Translations under genes and position numbers: made by a program
Shown here: positions 8,975-17,156 of the stretch, one piece after another
Layout: every line of letters begins with the position of its first letter
Numbering within the stretch: position 1 is the first letter of the stretch
Notes under the pieces: model-generated
Told to the model about the DNA's origin: nothing
What the model saw: the letters and a program-made list of their open reading frames with translations, nothing else
The model's database searches: none
Source: Lentisphaerota bacterium
GTDB lineage: Bacteria > Verrucomicrobiota > Lentisphaeria > Victivallales > Victivallaceae
Direction: 5' to 3'
Length of the DNA: 63,115 bases
Assembly: GCA_015061615.1 (NCBI GenBank)
Contig: SUWE01000009.1
Coordinates: 1-63,115 of the forward strand

Positions 8975-10588
8975 ATGTACCTTTTGATTCCTGCGCTGCT
9001 GCCGATAGCTACGGCACTGGTAATGATGTGCAAATTCAAAATTGCACCTGGCAAATCTATGCTTACGGCATTGCTCATGACGGCGGCATTTGCCTTGTGC
9101 ATCTGGAAAATGCCGTTTGCCGCAGTTTCCGCCGCCGCAATGCTCGGAGTATTCAAATCTCTGGATATCATCCTCATCATCGCCGGAGCAGTACTGCTGC
9201 TCAATATTTTGCGCAAATCAGGGGCGATAGAGACGATCAATCAGATATTTTCCGGAATAAGCTGTGACCGCAGGATACAGCTTATCGTCATAGCATGGCT
9301 TTTCAGCGGATTTGTCGAAGGCGCTTCCGGTTTCGGTGCCGCCCCTGCCCTTGCCGCACCGCTGCTTGCAGGAATGGGTTTTCCGCCATTGATCGCCGTT
9401 GCAGTTTCTCTGATATGCAACACCCTGCCGGTTCCCTTCGGGGCGGTAGGTATTCCGGTAACGACTTCGGTAACGACACTTGCGGAGCGGTTGACGGCAA
9501 ACTCCATAACTCAAGAGGCGTTTGGAGCGGAAGTTTTTGACAAACTCACCCTCATTTCCGGTGTATCAGGAGTGTTTCTTCCGCTGATTGCCATTGCATT
9601 TATGGTCATTGTTTCGGGGAGCAGAAACAAGGTGCGTTCCATCGTTGAAATCGCACCGCTGGCGCTGTTATCCGGAGCATTTTACATTATTCCGTGGCGG
9701 ATAAGTGCGCTCACCCTCGGCGCGGAACTGCCGTCGATGATCGGCTGTATCATCGGTTTGCCATTGACGATGCTCTGCATAAAATTCAAGTTCCTTGTTC
9801 CCCGGAATGTGTGGGATTTTCCCGACAGCAAGACGGATAAACTGCCGGATATGAACGGGAATAAAAGTAAAATTCCGCCGGTTCAGGCACTTATGCCTTA
9901 TATGGCAATGGCAATAGTTCTGCTGATAATGCGGATGCCGGGATTGGGACTGAGTGAAGTTGCCGCTTCAGTAAAACTTACCCTGCCGGATATGTTCGGG
10001 GTGGAAAAAAGCGGCAGTTCGTGGAAGATCCTCAACAATCCCGGCTTGTTCCCGATAACAGTTATTGCTCTGGTAAGCGCATGGTGCTGGAAATTTCCAC
10101 TCAGAAAAACATGGGAAACGGTCACCGGAACCGTCAGACAGATAAGTGTATCCGCTTTGGCTATCGCCGCCAGTACGGCGGTGGTGCAGATAATGATTTT
10201 TTCTTCGGCAAACGGTGCCGGACTCCCGGGAATGCTTGATTGCGTGAGTTTGAGCTGCGCAAAAATCATGGGGAAATACTTTGTCGCCGCCTCACCGTTC
10301 ATCGGAATTTTCGGAACATTTTTTGCCGGTTCCTGTACTGTATCCAACATACTTTTCGCCCCGCTGCAATTCGATACAGCAGTAATGCTGGATATTCCCC
10401 CTGCCCTGACCGTGGCATTGCAGAATGTCGGCGGCGGCTTGGGGAGCATGATCCGCATCAGCGGAGTTATCGCTGCCTGTGCGACAGTCAAACTTCAGAA
10501 CAAAGAGGGCAAAGTCATAGTAATGAACATGATACCTGCTGTGATAATGGCACTCCTGACCGTCATAGCTGCCTGTATCATCGGATAA
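8975..10588 (+). CDS. L-lactate permease family transporter (LctP type)
   Basis: The 537-residue polytopic membrane protein has the LctP hallmark FVEGASGFGAAPALAAPLL and the following CNTLPVPFGAVGIPVTT. The C-terminal part contains FIGIFGTFFAGSCTVSNILF, also characteristic. The family carries L-lactate, D-lactate or glycolate with protons. It has its own promoter, so it need not be co-transcribed with the symporter. It adds a second organic-acid carrier to this region. The exact monocarboxylate cannot be told from sequence. Confidence 0.88.
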   Translation: MYLLIPALLPIATALVMMCKFKIAPGKSMLTALLMTAAFALCIWKMPFAAVSAAAMLGVFKSLDIILIIAGAVLLLNILRKSGAIETINQIFSGISCDRRIQLIVIAWLFSGFVEGASGFGAAPALAAPLLAGMGFPPLIAVAVSLICNTLPVPFGAVGIPVTTSVTTLAERLTANSITQEAFGAEVFDKLTLISGVSGVFLPLIAIAFMVIVSGSRNKVRSIVEIAPLALLSGAFYIIPWRISALTLGAELPSMIGCIIGLPLTMLCIKFKFLVPRNVWDFPDSKTDKLPDMNGNKSKIPPVQALMPYMAMAIVLLIMRMPGLGLSEVAASVKLTLPDMFGVEKSGSSWKILNNPGLFPITVIALVSAWCWKFPLRKTWETVTGTVRQISVSALAIAASTAVVQIMIFSSANGAGLPGMLDCVSLSCAKIMGKYFVAASPFIGIFGTFFAGSCTVSNILFAPLQFDTAVMLDIPPALTVALQNVGGGLGSMIRISGVIAACATVKLQNKEGKVIVMNMIPAVIMALLTVIAACIIG

Positions 10589-10594
10589 AAAAAC

Positions 10595-11005
10595 GGGGCT
10601 GAGCGCAAAACCTGTGTTTTTTTGCAGGGGTGCTAACGCCGCCCCCTGCACCCCTGGCGCCCGCGCATGCGGGATTTTGTACTGGCAAGTGGTATGCGTG
10701 TGTGGTGGTGGTTCGACTCATGTGTCGCAAAGTTTCACCCTCTGCCGCCTTTTATGGCGACAGGAGGGATGAAATTTGCTCCACGAGTGCCACTCTGGGG
10801 AAGAAATTCCCCAGACCCCTCGCGGCGGCGTGCAACGCTCGCCGCAACTCTTACGGCGTAATTGCAATACTTTAACTTGAAATCTACCATTGCTCAAACA
10901 TCAGTTTTGAGCAATGGATTTTTTTTGCCTGCTGATCCTTACAAGTGAATTTATTTTACGCTGAAAAGAGACCGCCGCAAAACATCAGGTTTTGCGCTCA
11001 GCCCC
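10595..11005. repeat. 411-bp segment bounded by perfect 20-bp inverted repeats
   Basis: GGGGCTGAGCGCAAAACCTG at 10595-10614 recurs as its exact reverse complement at 10986-11005. The left junction continues with a T-run and GCAGGGGTGCTAACG and, further in, GCCCCCTGCACCCCTGGCGC. The same order is found at the window end (63013 onward). No ORF inside looks real. At 29063-29101 almost the same two arms are fused into a simple hairpin terminator. This segment can therefore be read as that hairpin with about 370 bp inserted in its loop, or as a non-autonomous mobile repeat. Confidence 0.75.
10887..10926 (+). terminator. Strong hairpin terminator inside the repeat segment
   Basis: CCATTGCTCAAA and TTTGAGCAATGG form a perfect 12-bp stem with a 7-base loop, followed by a run of T residues. 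Confidence 0.85.
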
Positions 11006-11020
11006 ATTTTTATTGGTAAT

Positions 11021-11222
11021 GTCCCGAATTTTGTGCAAGCGGAATATAAGTTTATAAAGAGAGTATTTCTCAATGTATAAAACATACCGCACAAGTTGTG
11101 ATTTGTCAACTGACCAATCACGGTTTCTTTTCTATCGGTGGATGCATCCGTCTTCGCTTACGCTGCACCGTGACAACGAAGACGGAAGTAAAGATTTTTC
11201 ACAAAAATTGAGACAATAATTT
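11021..11222. repeat. Interspersed repeat, copy A
   Basis: From GTCCCGAATTTTGTG to the AT-rich end this segment aligns with 20484-20768. Shared blocks include TTTATAAA/CTTATAAA, AAAACAT.CC.CA, TTGTGATTT, CGG.GGATGCA and the TTTTT-ACAAAAA end. The two copies are diverged and copy A is shorter. Its middle holds a 9-bp inverted repeat, CCGTCTTCG (11148-11156) and CGAAGACGG (11177-11185). The outer bases resemble ends of IS256-type elements, from memory only. No ORF is present. Confidence 0.55.
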
Positions 11223-11234
11223 TTTATTGAAAAT

Positions 11235-11702
11235 TCAAACGAGGGTGATTTTACCTGAAGCATTGCGTTTGGCTTCAAGCATGATCGTTACAGGACCGTC
11301 GTTGCAGAGAGTTACCTGCATATCAGCTCCGAATTTGCCGCACTCAACGGGGACAAACTCCGCCGCATCGCGCTTGAATTTTTCGTAAAGCTCATCGGCA
11401 AGCGCAGGCGGCGCCGCATTGCCGAAGTACGGGCGTCTGCCCTGCGTGGTATCGGCAAAAAGGGTAAACTGGGAAACGACCAGCATACTCCCTTTTACAT
11501 CCAGAAGTGAGCGGTTCATTTTCCCCGCTTCATCCTCAAAAATCCGCAAGGTAACACACCTTTCGGCGAGAAATGCGGCAATTTCCCCGTCATCTTCCGG
11601 AGCTACTCCCAAAAGCACCGTCAATCCCTGACCGATCGCACCCGAAAACTCCCCGTCAGCAATGACTTCCGCCTGCCTGACACGCTGTATCAATGCTCTC
11701 AT
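11235..11702 (-). CDS. dtd: D-aminoacyl-tRNA deacylase
   Basis: The 155-residue product hydrolyses D-amino acids (and glycine mischarged on tRNA-Ala) from tRNA. The two family motifs are present: SQFTLFADTTQGRRP in the middle and NDGPVTIMLE near the C-terminus, which form the cross-subunit active site. The N-terminus MRALIQRV is typical and fixes the start. It is the last gene of a packed minus-strand group, one base after the stop of folE. Confidence 0.95.
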   Translation of the reverse strand: MRALIQRVRQAEVIADGEFSGAIGQGLTVLLGVAPEDDGEIAAFLAERCVTLRIFEDEAGKMNRSLLDVKGSMLVVSQFTLFADTTQGRRPYFGNAAPPALADELYEKFKRDAAEFVPVECGKFGADMQVTLCNDGPVTIMLEAKRNASGKITLV

Positions 11703-11703
11703 A

Positions 11704-12249
11704 TCAGCGTATCAACCGGGTAAATTCGTTGCGGGTGGCAAGCTCCCTGCGGAAACTGCCGAGCATGGAACTGGTGGTCATGACAGAGTTCTGCTTTTCC
11801 ACCCCGCGCATTTGCATGCACAAGTGGCGCGCATCCATCACTACGCCGACACCTTCAGCACCGAGGATATCCTGAAGCGCATGGGCGATCTCTTTGGTCA
11901 AACGCTCCTGCACCTGCAATCTGCGGGCGAACATATCGACGATACGGGCGATTTTGCTGACTCCGATGATCTTGCCATTGGGAATATATCCGACATGGCA
12001 CTTGCCGAAAAATGGCAGCATGTGGTGTTCGCACATGCTGAAAAATTCGATATCCCGCACGATCACCATATCGTCGGACTCCGCTTCAAAAAGCGCACCG
12101 TTGACAACTTCTTCCAGATTCTGATGATAGCCGCGGGTGAGAAAGCGCAGACTGCGGTCGACCCGTTCCGGAGTCTTCACCAGACCTTCACGTTCCGGGT
12201 CTTCACCGAGTTCAACAAGAATTTCACGGATGTTTTTCTGCATATCCAT
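11704..12249 (-). CDS. folE: GTP cyclohydrolase I
   Basis: The 181-residue enzyme converts GTP to 7,8-dihydroneopterin triphosphate, the first step of folate synthesis. Zinc ligands are visible in [11 protein letters not shown] and [10 protein letters not shown], and [21 protein letters not shown] is the substrate-binding region. Length and start ([11 protein letters not shown]) fit the bacterial type I enzyme. It lies 16 bases after rhaA and 1 base before dtd, so the three genes are probably one transcript. Confidence 0.95.
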   Translation of the reverse strand: MDMQKNIREILVELGEDPEREGLVKTPERVDRSLRFLTRGYHQNLEEVVNGALFEAESDDMVIVRDIEFFSMCEHHMLPFFGKCHVGYIPNGKIIGVSKIARIVDMFARRLQVQERLTKEIAHALQDILGAEGVGVVMDARHLCMQMRGVEKQNSVMTTSSMLGSFRRELATRNEFTRLIR

Positions 12250-12265
12250 AATGTGATTCTCTCAA

Positions 12266-13510
12266 TTATCCGCGTTTGGCAAGCACGTTGCGCTCGTAAG
12301 TTTTGATCGCATCCATAACCGCCATTCCGCAGGGAACATTGTTGCGGTCGCAATACTCTTTCCACACCGCGCCGAAGGGCAGTGAACGAAGCTCCTCAAG
12401 GAGCATCAGACGGGTGGCAAGGTCACCGGATTTTTCAGCATCACCGATAAGTTTGGCAGGTTCAAGCAGGGCAAACAGCAGCGCCTTGTACATGTTGCGC
12501 GCTCCAATGCTCCACGCCGCCAGACGGTTGATAGAGGCATCGAAGTAATCCAGACCGATGTGGACACGTTTTTCAAAACCGTGACGGACGATCTCTGAGG
12601 CGATCGCCTGAAGTTCATTATCCCAGCAGACAACATGGTCACTGTCCCAGCGGACTCCGCGGGAAACGTGCAGCAGAATGTCGTTCAGATAGAGCAGTGT
12701 GCTGGAAATTTTGTCGGAAATAACTTCCGTCGGATGGAAGTGACCTGCATCAAGGCAAAGCAGAATGTTGCGGCTGACAGCATAGCCCATGTAAAATTCG
12801 TGAGAACCGTAAGTACAGCTTTCCGCACCGATACCGAAGAGTTTGCACTCAACTGCATCAAGGTTGTAAGCAGGGTCGATCTTTTCCGCAAGAATCGCAT
12901 CCAGAGAATCCATCAGACGCTTGCGCGGAGCAAGACGGTCATAGGGGGTGTCTTTGGAACCGTCGGGGATCCAGATATTGGTAACACAGGTGTTTTTCAA
13001 CTCCTTACCGAAATCGGCAGCGATCTTGCGGCAGGCAATGGCATGTTCGATCCAGAATTTGCGGATACCTTCATCGGCATGGGTAAGTGTTCCGTTTGTT
13101 GCAAGCGGATGGGCGAAACAGGTCGGATTGAAGTCAAGTCCCAGATTTTTCTCTTTGGCAAAATCCAGCCAGTTGGCAAAATGGGCGGTCTCAAGCTCAT
13201 TGCGTTCCACTTTTTTGCCGTTGGTTTCTGCATAAATAGCGTGGAGATTCAGACGTTTTTTGCCGGGAACAAGTTTCAGAACTTCAGATATATCATTGCG
13301 CAGTTCTTCCGCATTGCGCGCTCTGCCGGGATAGTTGCCGGTAACAGCAAGACCGCCGTCAAGGGTTCCGGCATTTTCAAATCCGGCAACGTCGTCACCC
13401 TGCCAGCAGTGCAGACTGACGGGAATCTCATTCAAACGGGAGATGGCGGATTCGACATCAACACCCAGTGCGGCATAAATCTCTTTGGCTCTGTTGAAAC
13501 ATTCAGACAT
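12266..13510 (-). CDS. rhaA: L-rhamnose isomerase
   Basis: The 414-residue product interconverts L-rhamnose and L-rhamnulose. Family motifs include [14 protein letters not shown] near the N-terminus, [11 protein letters not shown], the metal-site region [11 protein letters not shown] and RWDSDHVV. Length matches the family. An ideal AAGGAGGA site lies before the ATG. No kinase or aldolase gene follows; instead folE and dtd are downstream. The GH106-like enzymes elsewhere in the window could supply the rhamnose. Confidence 0.95.
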   Translation of the reverse strand: MSECFNRAKEIYAALGVDVESAISRLNEIPVSLHCWQGDDVAGFENAGTLDGGLAVTGNYPGRARNAEELRNDISEVLKLVPGKKRLNLHAIYAETNGKKVERNELETAHFANWLDFAKEKNLGLDFNPTCFAHPLATNGTLTHADEGIRKFWIEHAIACRKIAADFGKELKNTCVTNIWIPDGSKDTPYDRLAPRKRLMDSLDAILAEKIDPAYNLDAVECKLFGIGAESCTYGSHEFYMGYAVSRNILLCLDAGHFHPTEVISDKISSTLLYLNDILLHVSRGVRWDSDHVVCWDNELQAIASEIVRHGFEKRVHIGLDYFDASINRLAAWSIGARNMYKALLFALLEPAKLIGDAEKSGDLATRLMLLEELRSLPFGAVWKEYCDRNNVPCGMAVMDAIKTYERNVLAKRG

Positions 13511-13547
13511 GATAATTCCTCCTTATATTTTGTAAAAATATCACCTT

Positions 13548-13562
13548 GGTATAAAATATACC
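13548..13562. promoter_or_regulatory. Palindrome in the rhaA-hydF divergent region
   Basis: GGTATAAAATATACC is a perfect dyad (GGTATA-N3-TATACC) about 38 bases upstream of rhaA. It contains TATATT on the rhaA strand, so an operator overlapping a -10 box is possible. The hydF side of the same 178-bp spacer has a weaker TATATT-type -10 near 13650. Confidence 0.4.
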
Positions 13563-13688
13563 ACGCGAAAATCATTTTTGCTACTGAAAATACGTTTTTT
13601 TTGACTTTTTCCTTGCTAAAGAGCTTTTAAGAATGGGTTTGATGCTGTATATTATAGTAAAGTTACTTTACAAATAGGGAAACTTCTT

Positions 13689-14942
13689 ATGGAAAATACT
13701 CCGAAATCACTGCGGCTCCAGCTCGCCATCTGCGGCAGGGTGAATGCCGGCAAGTCTACCTTGCTCAATTTGATCTCAGGTCAGGCAAGCGCCATAACTT
13801 CTCCGGAACGGGGAACTACCACAGATGTGGTGGAAAAGGTTATGGAACTGCGCCCCCTGGGTCCGGCAGTCCTGCTTGACACTGCCGGTGTTGACGATGA
13901 CTCCGTACTCGGAAATCTGCGTTTTCAGAAAACCGCCGCCGCACTCGATCGCGCCGATGCCGTATTGCTGGTCACAACTCCCGGAGTATGGGAAGATGCG
14001 GAAGAAACGGTGTGTTCTCTGGCAAAGGAGCGGAAGATACCGGTTCTGCCGGTGGTGAATATTTTTGACACTCCTGCGGAAAAAGATTTTACGGAACTTC
14101 TGAAAAAAAATTCCGGAAACACCCCGCTTCAGGTAAAGGCGGCAGATCAAACTGAAAGAAGCCGATTCCTTGATGCGCTGACCGCCGCACTGCTCGATAT
14201 CCTGCCGGAATCCCGTACCGTTCCGGCTTTTCTGAATGACCTTGTTCCGGAAAACTCCCTTGTGGTGATGATGACTCCCATCGACACGCAGGCGCCCAAA
14301 GGACGGCTTATAATGCCCGAAGTCATGGCGATACGGGATGCTCTTGACGGAAATGCGGCTGTCGTAGTGGCAAAAGAGAGTGCCTTCCCCGAAATCTACA
14401 ATAAAATCAACGCCGTTCCGGCACTGGCAGTGTGTGATTCACAGGTAGTTCACCGCCTGATTGATACGACGGATGAAAAAATCCCGAAAACGACGTTTTC
14501 CATACTCATGTCCAGACTGAAGGGCGATATCGTCCAATTCGCCGCCGGAACAGCCGCTGTAAACCGCCTTGAGCCGGGCAGCAGAGTTTTGATCGCTGAA
14601 GCATGCACCCACCATGCCGCTGATAACGATATCGGCAGAAAACAGATCCCGATGCTGCTGGAAAAAAAGTGCGGAGGAAAACTGGATTTCACCTTCTATG
14701 CCGGAGCAGACTATCCCGCTGACCTCAGCTCTTACAAACTTATCGTCCACTGCGGCGGCTGTATGCTCAACCGCAAAGCGATGCTCAACCGTATGCGCAC
14801 CGCTTCTGAAGCAGGAGTTCCGGTGACAAATTACGGAATGTGCATATCATGCTGCCGGGGAGTTCTGGAAAAGGTGCTTTCACCTTTCCCCGAAGCGTTG
14901 GAAAGATACCGCAGTGAACTTGAAAATACCTCAAAGAGGTAG
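13689..14942 (+). CDS. hydF: [FeFe]-hydrogenase maturation GTPase HydF
   Basis: The 417-residue product has a GTPase domain (P-loop GRVNAGKS at residues 16-23, LLDTAGVDD at about 62-70) followed by a dimerisation region and a C-terminal cluster-binding domain. The cluster ligands are clear: EACTHH at about 304-309 and HCGGC at 354-358. HydF is the scaffold that receives the 2Fe subcluster made by HydE and HydG and delivers it to the hydrogenase. HydE, HydG and the catalytic hydrogenase are not in the window. The gene lies just before the NuoE/NuoF-like subunits, which ties those to electron flow involving ferredoxin or hydrogen. Confidence 0.93.
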   Translation: MENTPKSLRLQLAICGRVNAGKSTLLNLISGQASAITSPERGTTTDVVEKVMELRPLGPAVLLDTAGVDDDSVLGNLRFQKTAAALDRADAVLLVTTPGVWEDAEETVCSLAKERKIPVLPVVNIFDTPAEKDFTELLKKNSGNTPLQVKAADQTERSRFLDALTAALLDILPESRTVPAFLNDLVPENSLVVMMTPIDTQAPKGRLIMPEVMAIRDALDGNAAVVVAKESAFPEIYNKINAVPALAVCDSQVVHRLIDTTDEKIPKTTFSILMSRLKGDIVQFAAGTAAVNRLEPGSRVLIAEACTHHAADNDIGRKQIPMLLEKKCGGKLDFTFYAGADYPADLSSYKLIVHCGGCMLNRKAMLNRMRTASEAGVPVTNYGMCISCCRGVLEKVLSPFPEALERYRSELENTSKR

Positions 14943-14992
14943 TATCTTATAGGAATAACGGAATCAACCAATTTTTTTTGAGGATATTCACC

Positions 14993-15445
14993 ATGAAACC
15001 AGAGTTTGATTTTCTCAAATCTATCGAACCGGATCCGGGCAATCTCATCAAGGGATTGCAGCTTCTGCAAGCTACCGAAGGATACATTTCCGAAGATGGA
15101 ATCCGGGCGGCGGCAGAGTATTTCAAGCGTCCGGAAGCGGATGTGGAAGGCGTGGTCTCGTTCTACGCCCAGTTCAAACGGGTAAAACCGGGCAAATATC
15201 AGATTTCTGTCTGTGACGGTACCGCGTGCCACCTTAAAGGAGCGCCCCTCATCCACGAGTGGCTCTATCAGGAACTGGGGCTGCGCCCGGGGGAAACCTC
15301 CCCTGACGGAGTGTTTTCTCTGGAAACAGTAGCCTGTCTGGGCTGTTGCAGTCTGGCTCCGGTTATCAGCGTGAACGGCAAAGTCCACGGCAAACTCGAC
15401 CGCAAAAGCATGATGAAGATCCTCAAGGAGTACGCCGCAAAATGA
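14993..15445 (+). CDS. NuoE-like [2Fe-2S] (thioredoxin-fold) subunit of a flavin-based NAD(P) oxidoreductase
   Basis: The 150-residue protein has the cysteine pattern of the NuoE/HydC/HndA family: CDGTAC (C-x4-C) and CLGCC further on. The ATG at 14993 has GAGG nine bases upstream, better than the in-frame TTG at 14978. The stop overlaps the ATG of the NuoF-like gene (ATGA). In complexes of this type the subunit carries one [2Fe-2S] cluster next to the flavin subunit. Confidence 0.9.
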   Translation: MKPEFDFLKSIEPDPGNLIKGLQLLQATEGYISEDGIRAAAEYFKRPEADVEGVVSFYAQFKRVKPGKYQISVCDGTACHLKGAPLIHEWLYQELGLRPGETSPDGVFSLETVACLGCCSLAPVISVNGKVHGKLDRKSMMKILKEYAAK

Positions 15446-17151
15446 GTACAATAGTCAAATTCAAAATCGGTATGGCAAGCTGCGGTATCGCCGCCGGCGG
15501 AGAAGCTGTTCTCGAAGCACTGAAAAAAGCGACAACTCTGCCCATTGCCGAAGTCGGCTGTATCGGTCACTGTTACGCAGAACCCATCGTCGAAGCGTGT
15601 CTGGCTGACGGCACATCCGTCATGTACAGCAATGTGAAAGCCGATGAAAAATCCATCAGTAACATTACCAATCTCGGTAAAGAAAACCGTTTTGAAATAC
15701 CTGCGGCAAGAAAAGCCAAAGAGCTGCTCAAAGTTCTGGCACTGGCTGGCAAAATCGTTCCGACAGATCTGAATGATTACCTTGCCAACGGCGGTTATGA
15801 CGGTTTGAAAAAAGCGCTTGAAATGAAGCCCGAAGATGTGGTTAATGAAGTGAAACTTTCCGCTCTGCGCGGCCGCGGCGGCGGCGGATTCCCCACCGGA
15901 ATGAAGTGGAGTTTTCTTGCCGCCAAGCCGGGATTCGACAAAACCGTCATCTGCAACGCCGATGAAGGCGACCCCGGAGCGTTCATGGACCGCTCTCTTA
16001 TGGAAAGCGTTCCTCATCAGGTTCTTGAAGGTATGCTTATCGCCGCTTACGCCACCGGTGCAAGCCGTCTGGTGATCTACTGCCGCGCAGAATATCCGCT
16101 TGCCATCAAACACCTGAAAATCGCCATTGCCCAGATCAATGAGGCAAAGCTCAATGTGTTCGGTGACAGAACAGTGGATATTTCCATAAAAGAGGGCGCC
16201 GGAGCTTTCGTCTGCGGCGAAGAAACCGCTCTTATAGCTTCACTTGAAGGTCAACGCGGAATGCCGCGTTTCCGTCCCCCCTTCCCGACCGACCGCGGTT
16301 ATCAGGATAAGCCGACAATGATAAACAACGTTGAAACCTTCGGCAATATTCCTGCCATTCTGCGTGAAGGCGGTGAAAACTTTGCAAAAACCGGTTCCGA
16401 AGGCGGCAGAGGAACAAAACTTTTCGCCCTCGCCGGAGACCTCAAATATCCCGGTCTGGTCGAAGTCCCTATGGGAACGACCCTCAATGAGATCGTTTTT
16501 GAAATCGGCGGAGCTGACCGCGAACATGTCAAAGCTGTCCAGACCGGCGGCCCTTCCGGCGGATGTATTCCGGTGGAACTTTTCGACACTCCTGTTGACT
16601 ATGATTCCCTGCGCTCTCTCGGGGCGATCATGGGTTCAGGCGGTATGATCGTCATCGGCAAAGACCGCTGTATGGTCGAAACCGCGCGCTACTTCCTCGA
16701 CTTCACCCACCGTGAAAGCTGTGGTAAATGCACCTTCTGCCGCGTCGGAACCACCAGAATGTACGAAACTCTTGAGCGCATCGCAGCCGGCAAGGGCTGC
16801 GAAGCCGATCTGGATATGCTCGAAGATCTCGGCAAAAAAATCAAAGCCGGTTCCCTCTGCGGTCTCGGTCAGACGGCTCCCAATCCGGTGCTGGCGACCT
16901 TGAGATTCTACCGCGATGAATATCTTGAACATGTCAATGATAAAAAATGCCGCGCCCTGCAATGCAACGCATTGGTCGATCTGGCGCTGGATAAATCAAA
17001 ATGTGTCAAATGCAAACTCTGCATCAAAAGCTGTCCGGTGAATGCCATCAGCGATGATTTTGTCATTGATCCAGCGGTCTGTACCCGCTGCAACAGCTGT
17101 CTTGACTGCTGTCCCAAAAAAGCCATCAGCCGCGTGGCGAAAGGAGAATAA
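15442..17151 (+). CDS. NuoF/HydB-like NADH-binding flavoprotein with extra ferredoxin domain
   Basis: The 569-residue protein shows four parts: an N-terminal thioredoxin-like ferredoxin region (residues 1-90), the FMN/NADH domain (ALRGRGGGGFPTG, CNADEGDPGAF, GAGAFVCGEETAL), the [4Fe-4S] site ESCGKCTFCRVG and a C-terminal pair of [4Fe-4S] motifs (CVKCKLCIKSCP, CTRCNSCLDCCP). This is the layout of HydB/HndC subunits in bifurcating hydrogenases and transhydrogenases. It would oxidise or reduce NAD(H) at the FMN. It is coupled to the NuoE-like gene by an ATGA overlap and followed five bases later by the next subunit. Confidence 0.92.
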   Translation: MSTIVKFKIGMASCGIAAGGEAVLEALKKATTLPIAEVGCIGHCYAEPIVEACLADGTSVMYSNVKADEKSISNITNLGKENRFEIPAARKAKELLKVLALAGKIVPTDLNDYLANGGYDGLKKALEMKPEDVVNEVKLSALRGRGGGGFPTGMKWSFLAAKPGFDKTVICNADEGDPGAFMDRSLMESVPHQVLEGMLIAAYATGASRLVIYCRAEYPLAIKHLKIAIAQINEAKLNVFGDRTVDISIKEGAGAFVCGEETALIASLEGQRGMPRFRPPFPTDRGYQDKPTMINNVETFGNIPAILREGGENFAKTGSEGGRGTKLFALAGDLKYPGLVEVPMGTTLNEIVFEIGGADREHVKAVQTGGPSGGCIPVELFDTPVDYDSLRSLGAIMGSGGMIVIGKDRCMVETARYFLDFTHRESCGKCTFCRVGTTRMYETLERIAAGKGCEADLDMLEDLGKKIKAGSLCGLGQTAPNPVLATLRFYRDEYLEHVNDKKCRALQCNALVDLALDKSKCVKCKLCIKSCPVNAISDDFVIDPAVCTRCNSCLDCCPKKAISRVAKGE

Positions 17152-17156
17152 AAGAA

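Noticed and set aside
12635..13630. 331-codon plus-strand ORF over rhaA
   Set aside because: It is antisense to a clear rhaA and shows no family motif.
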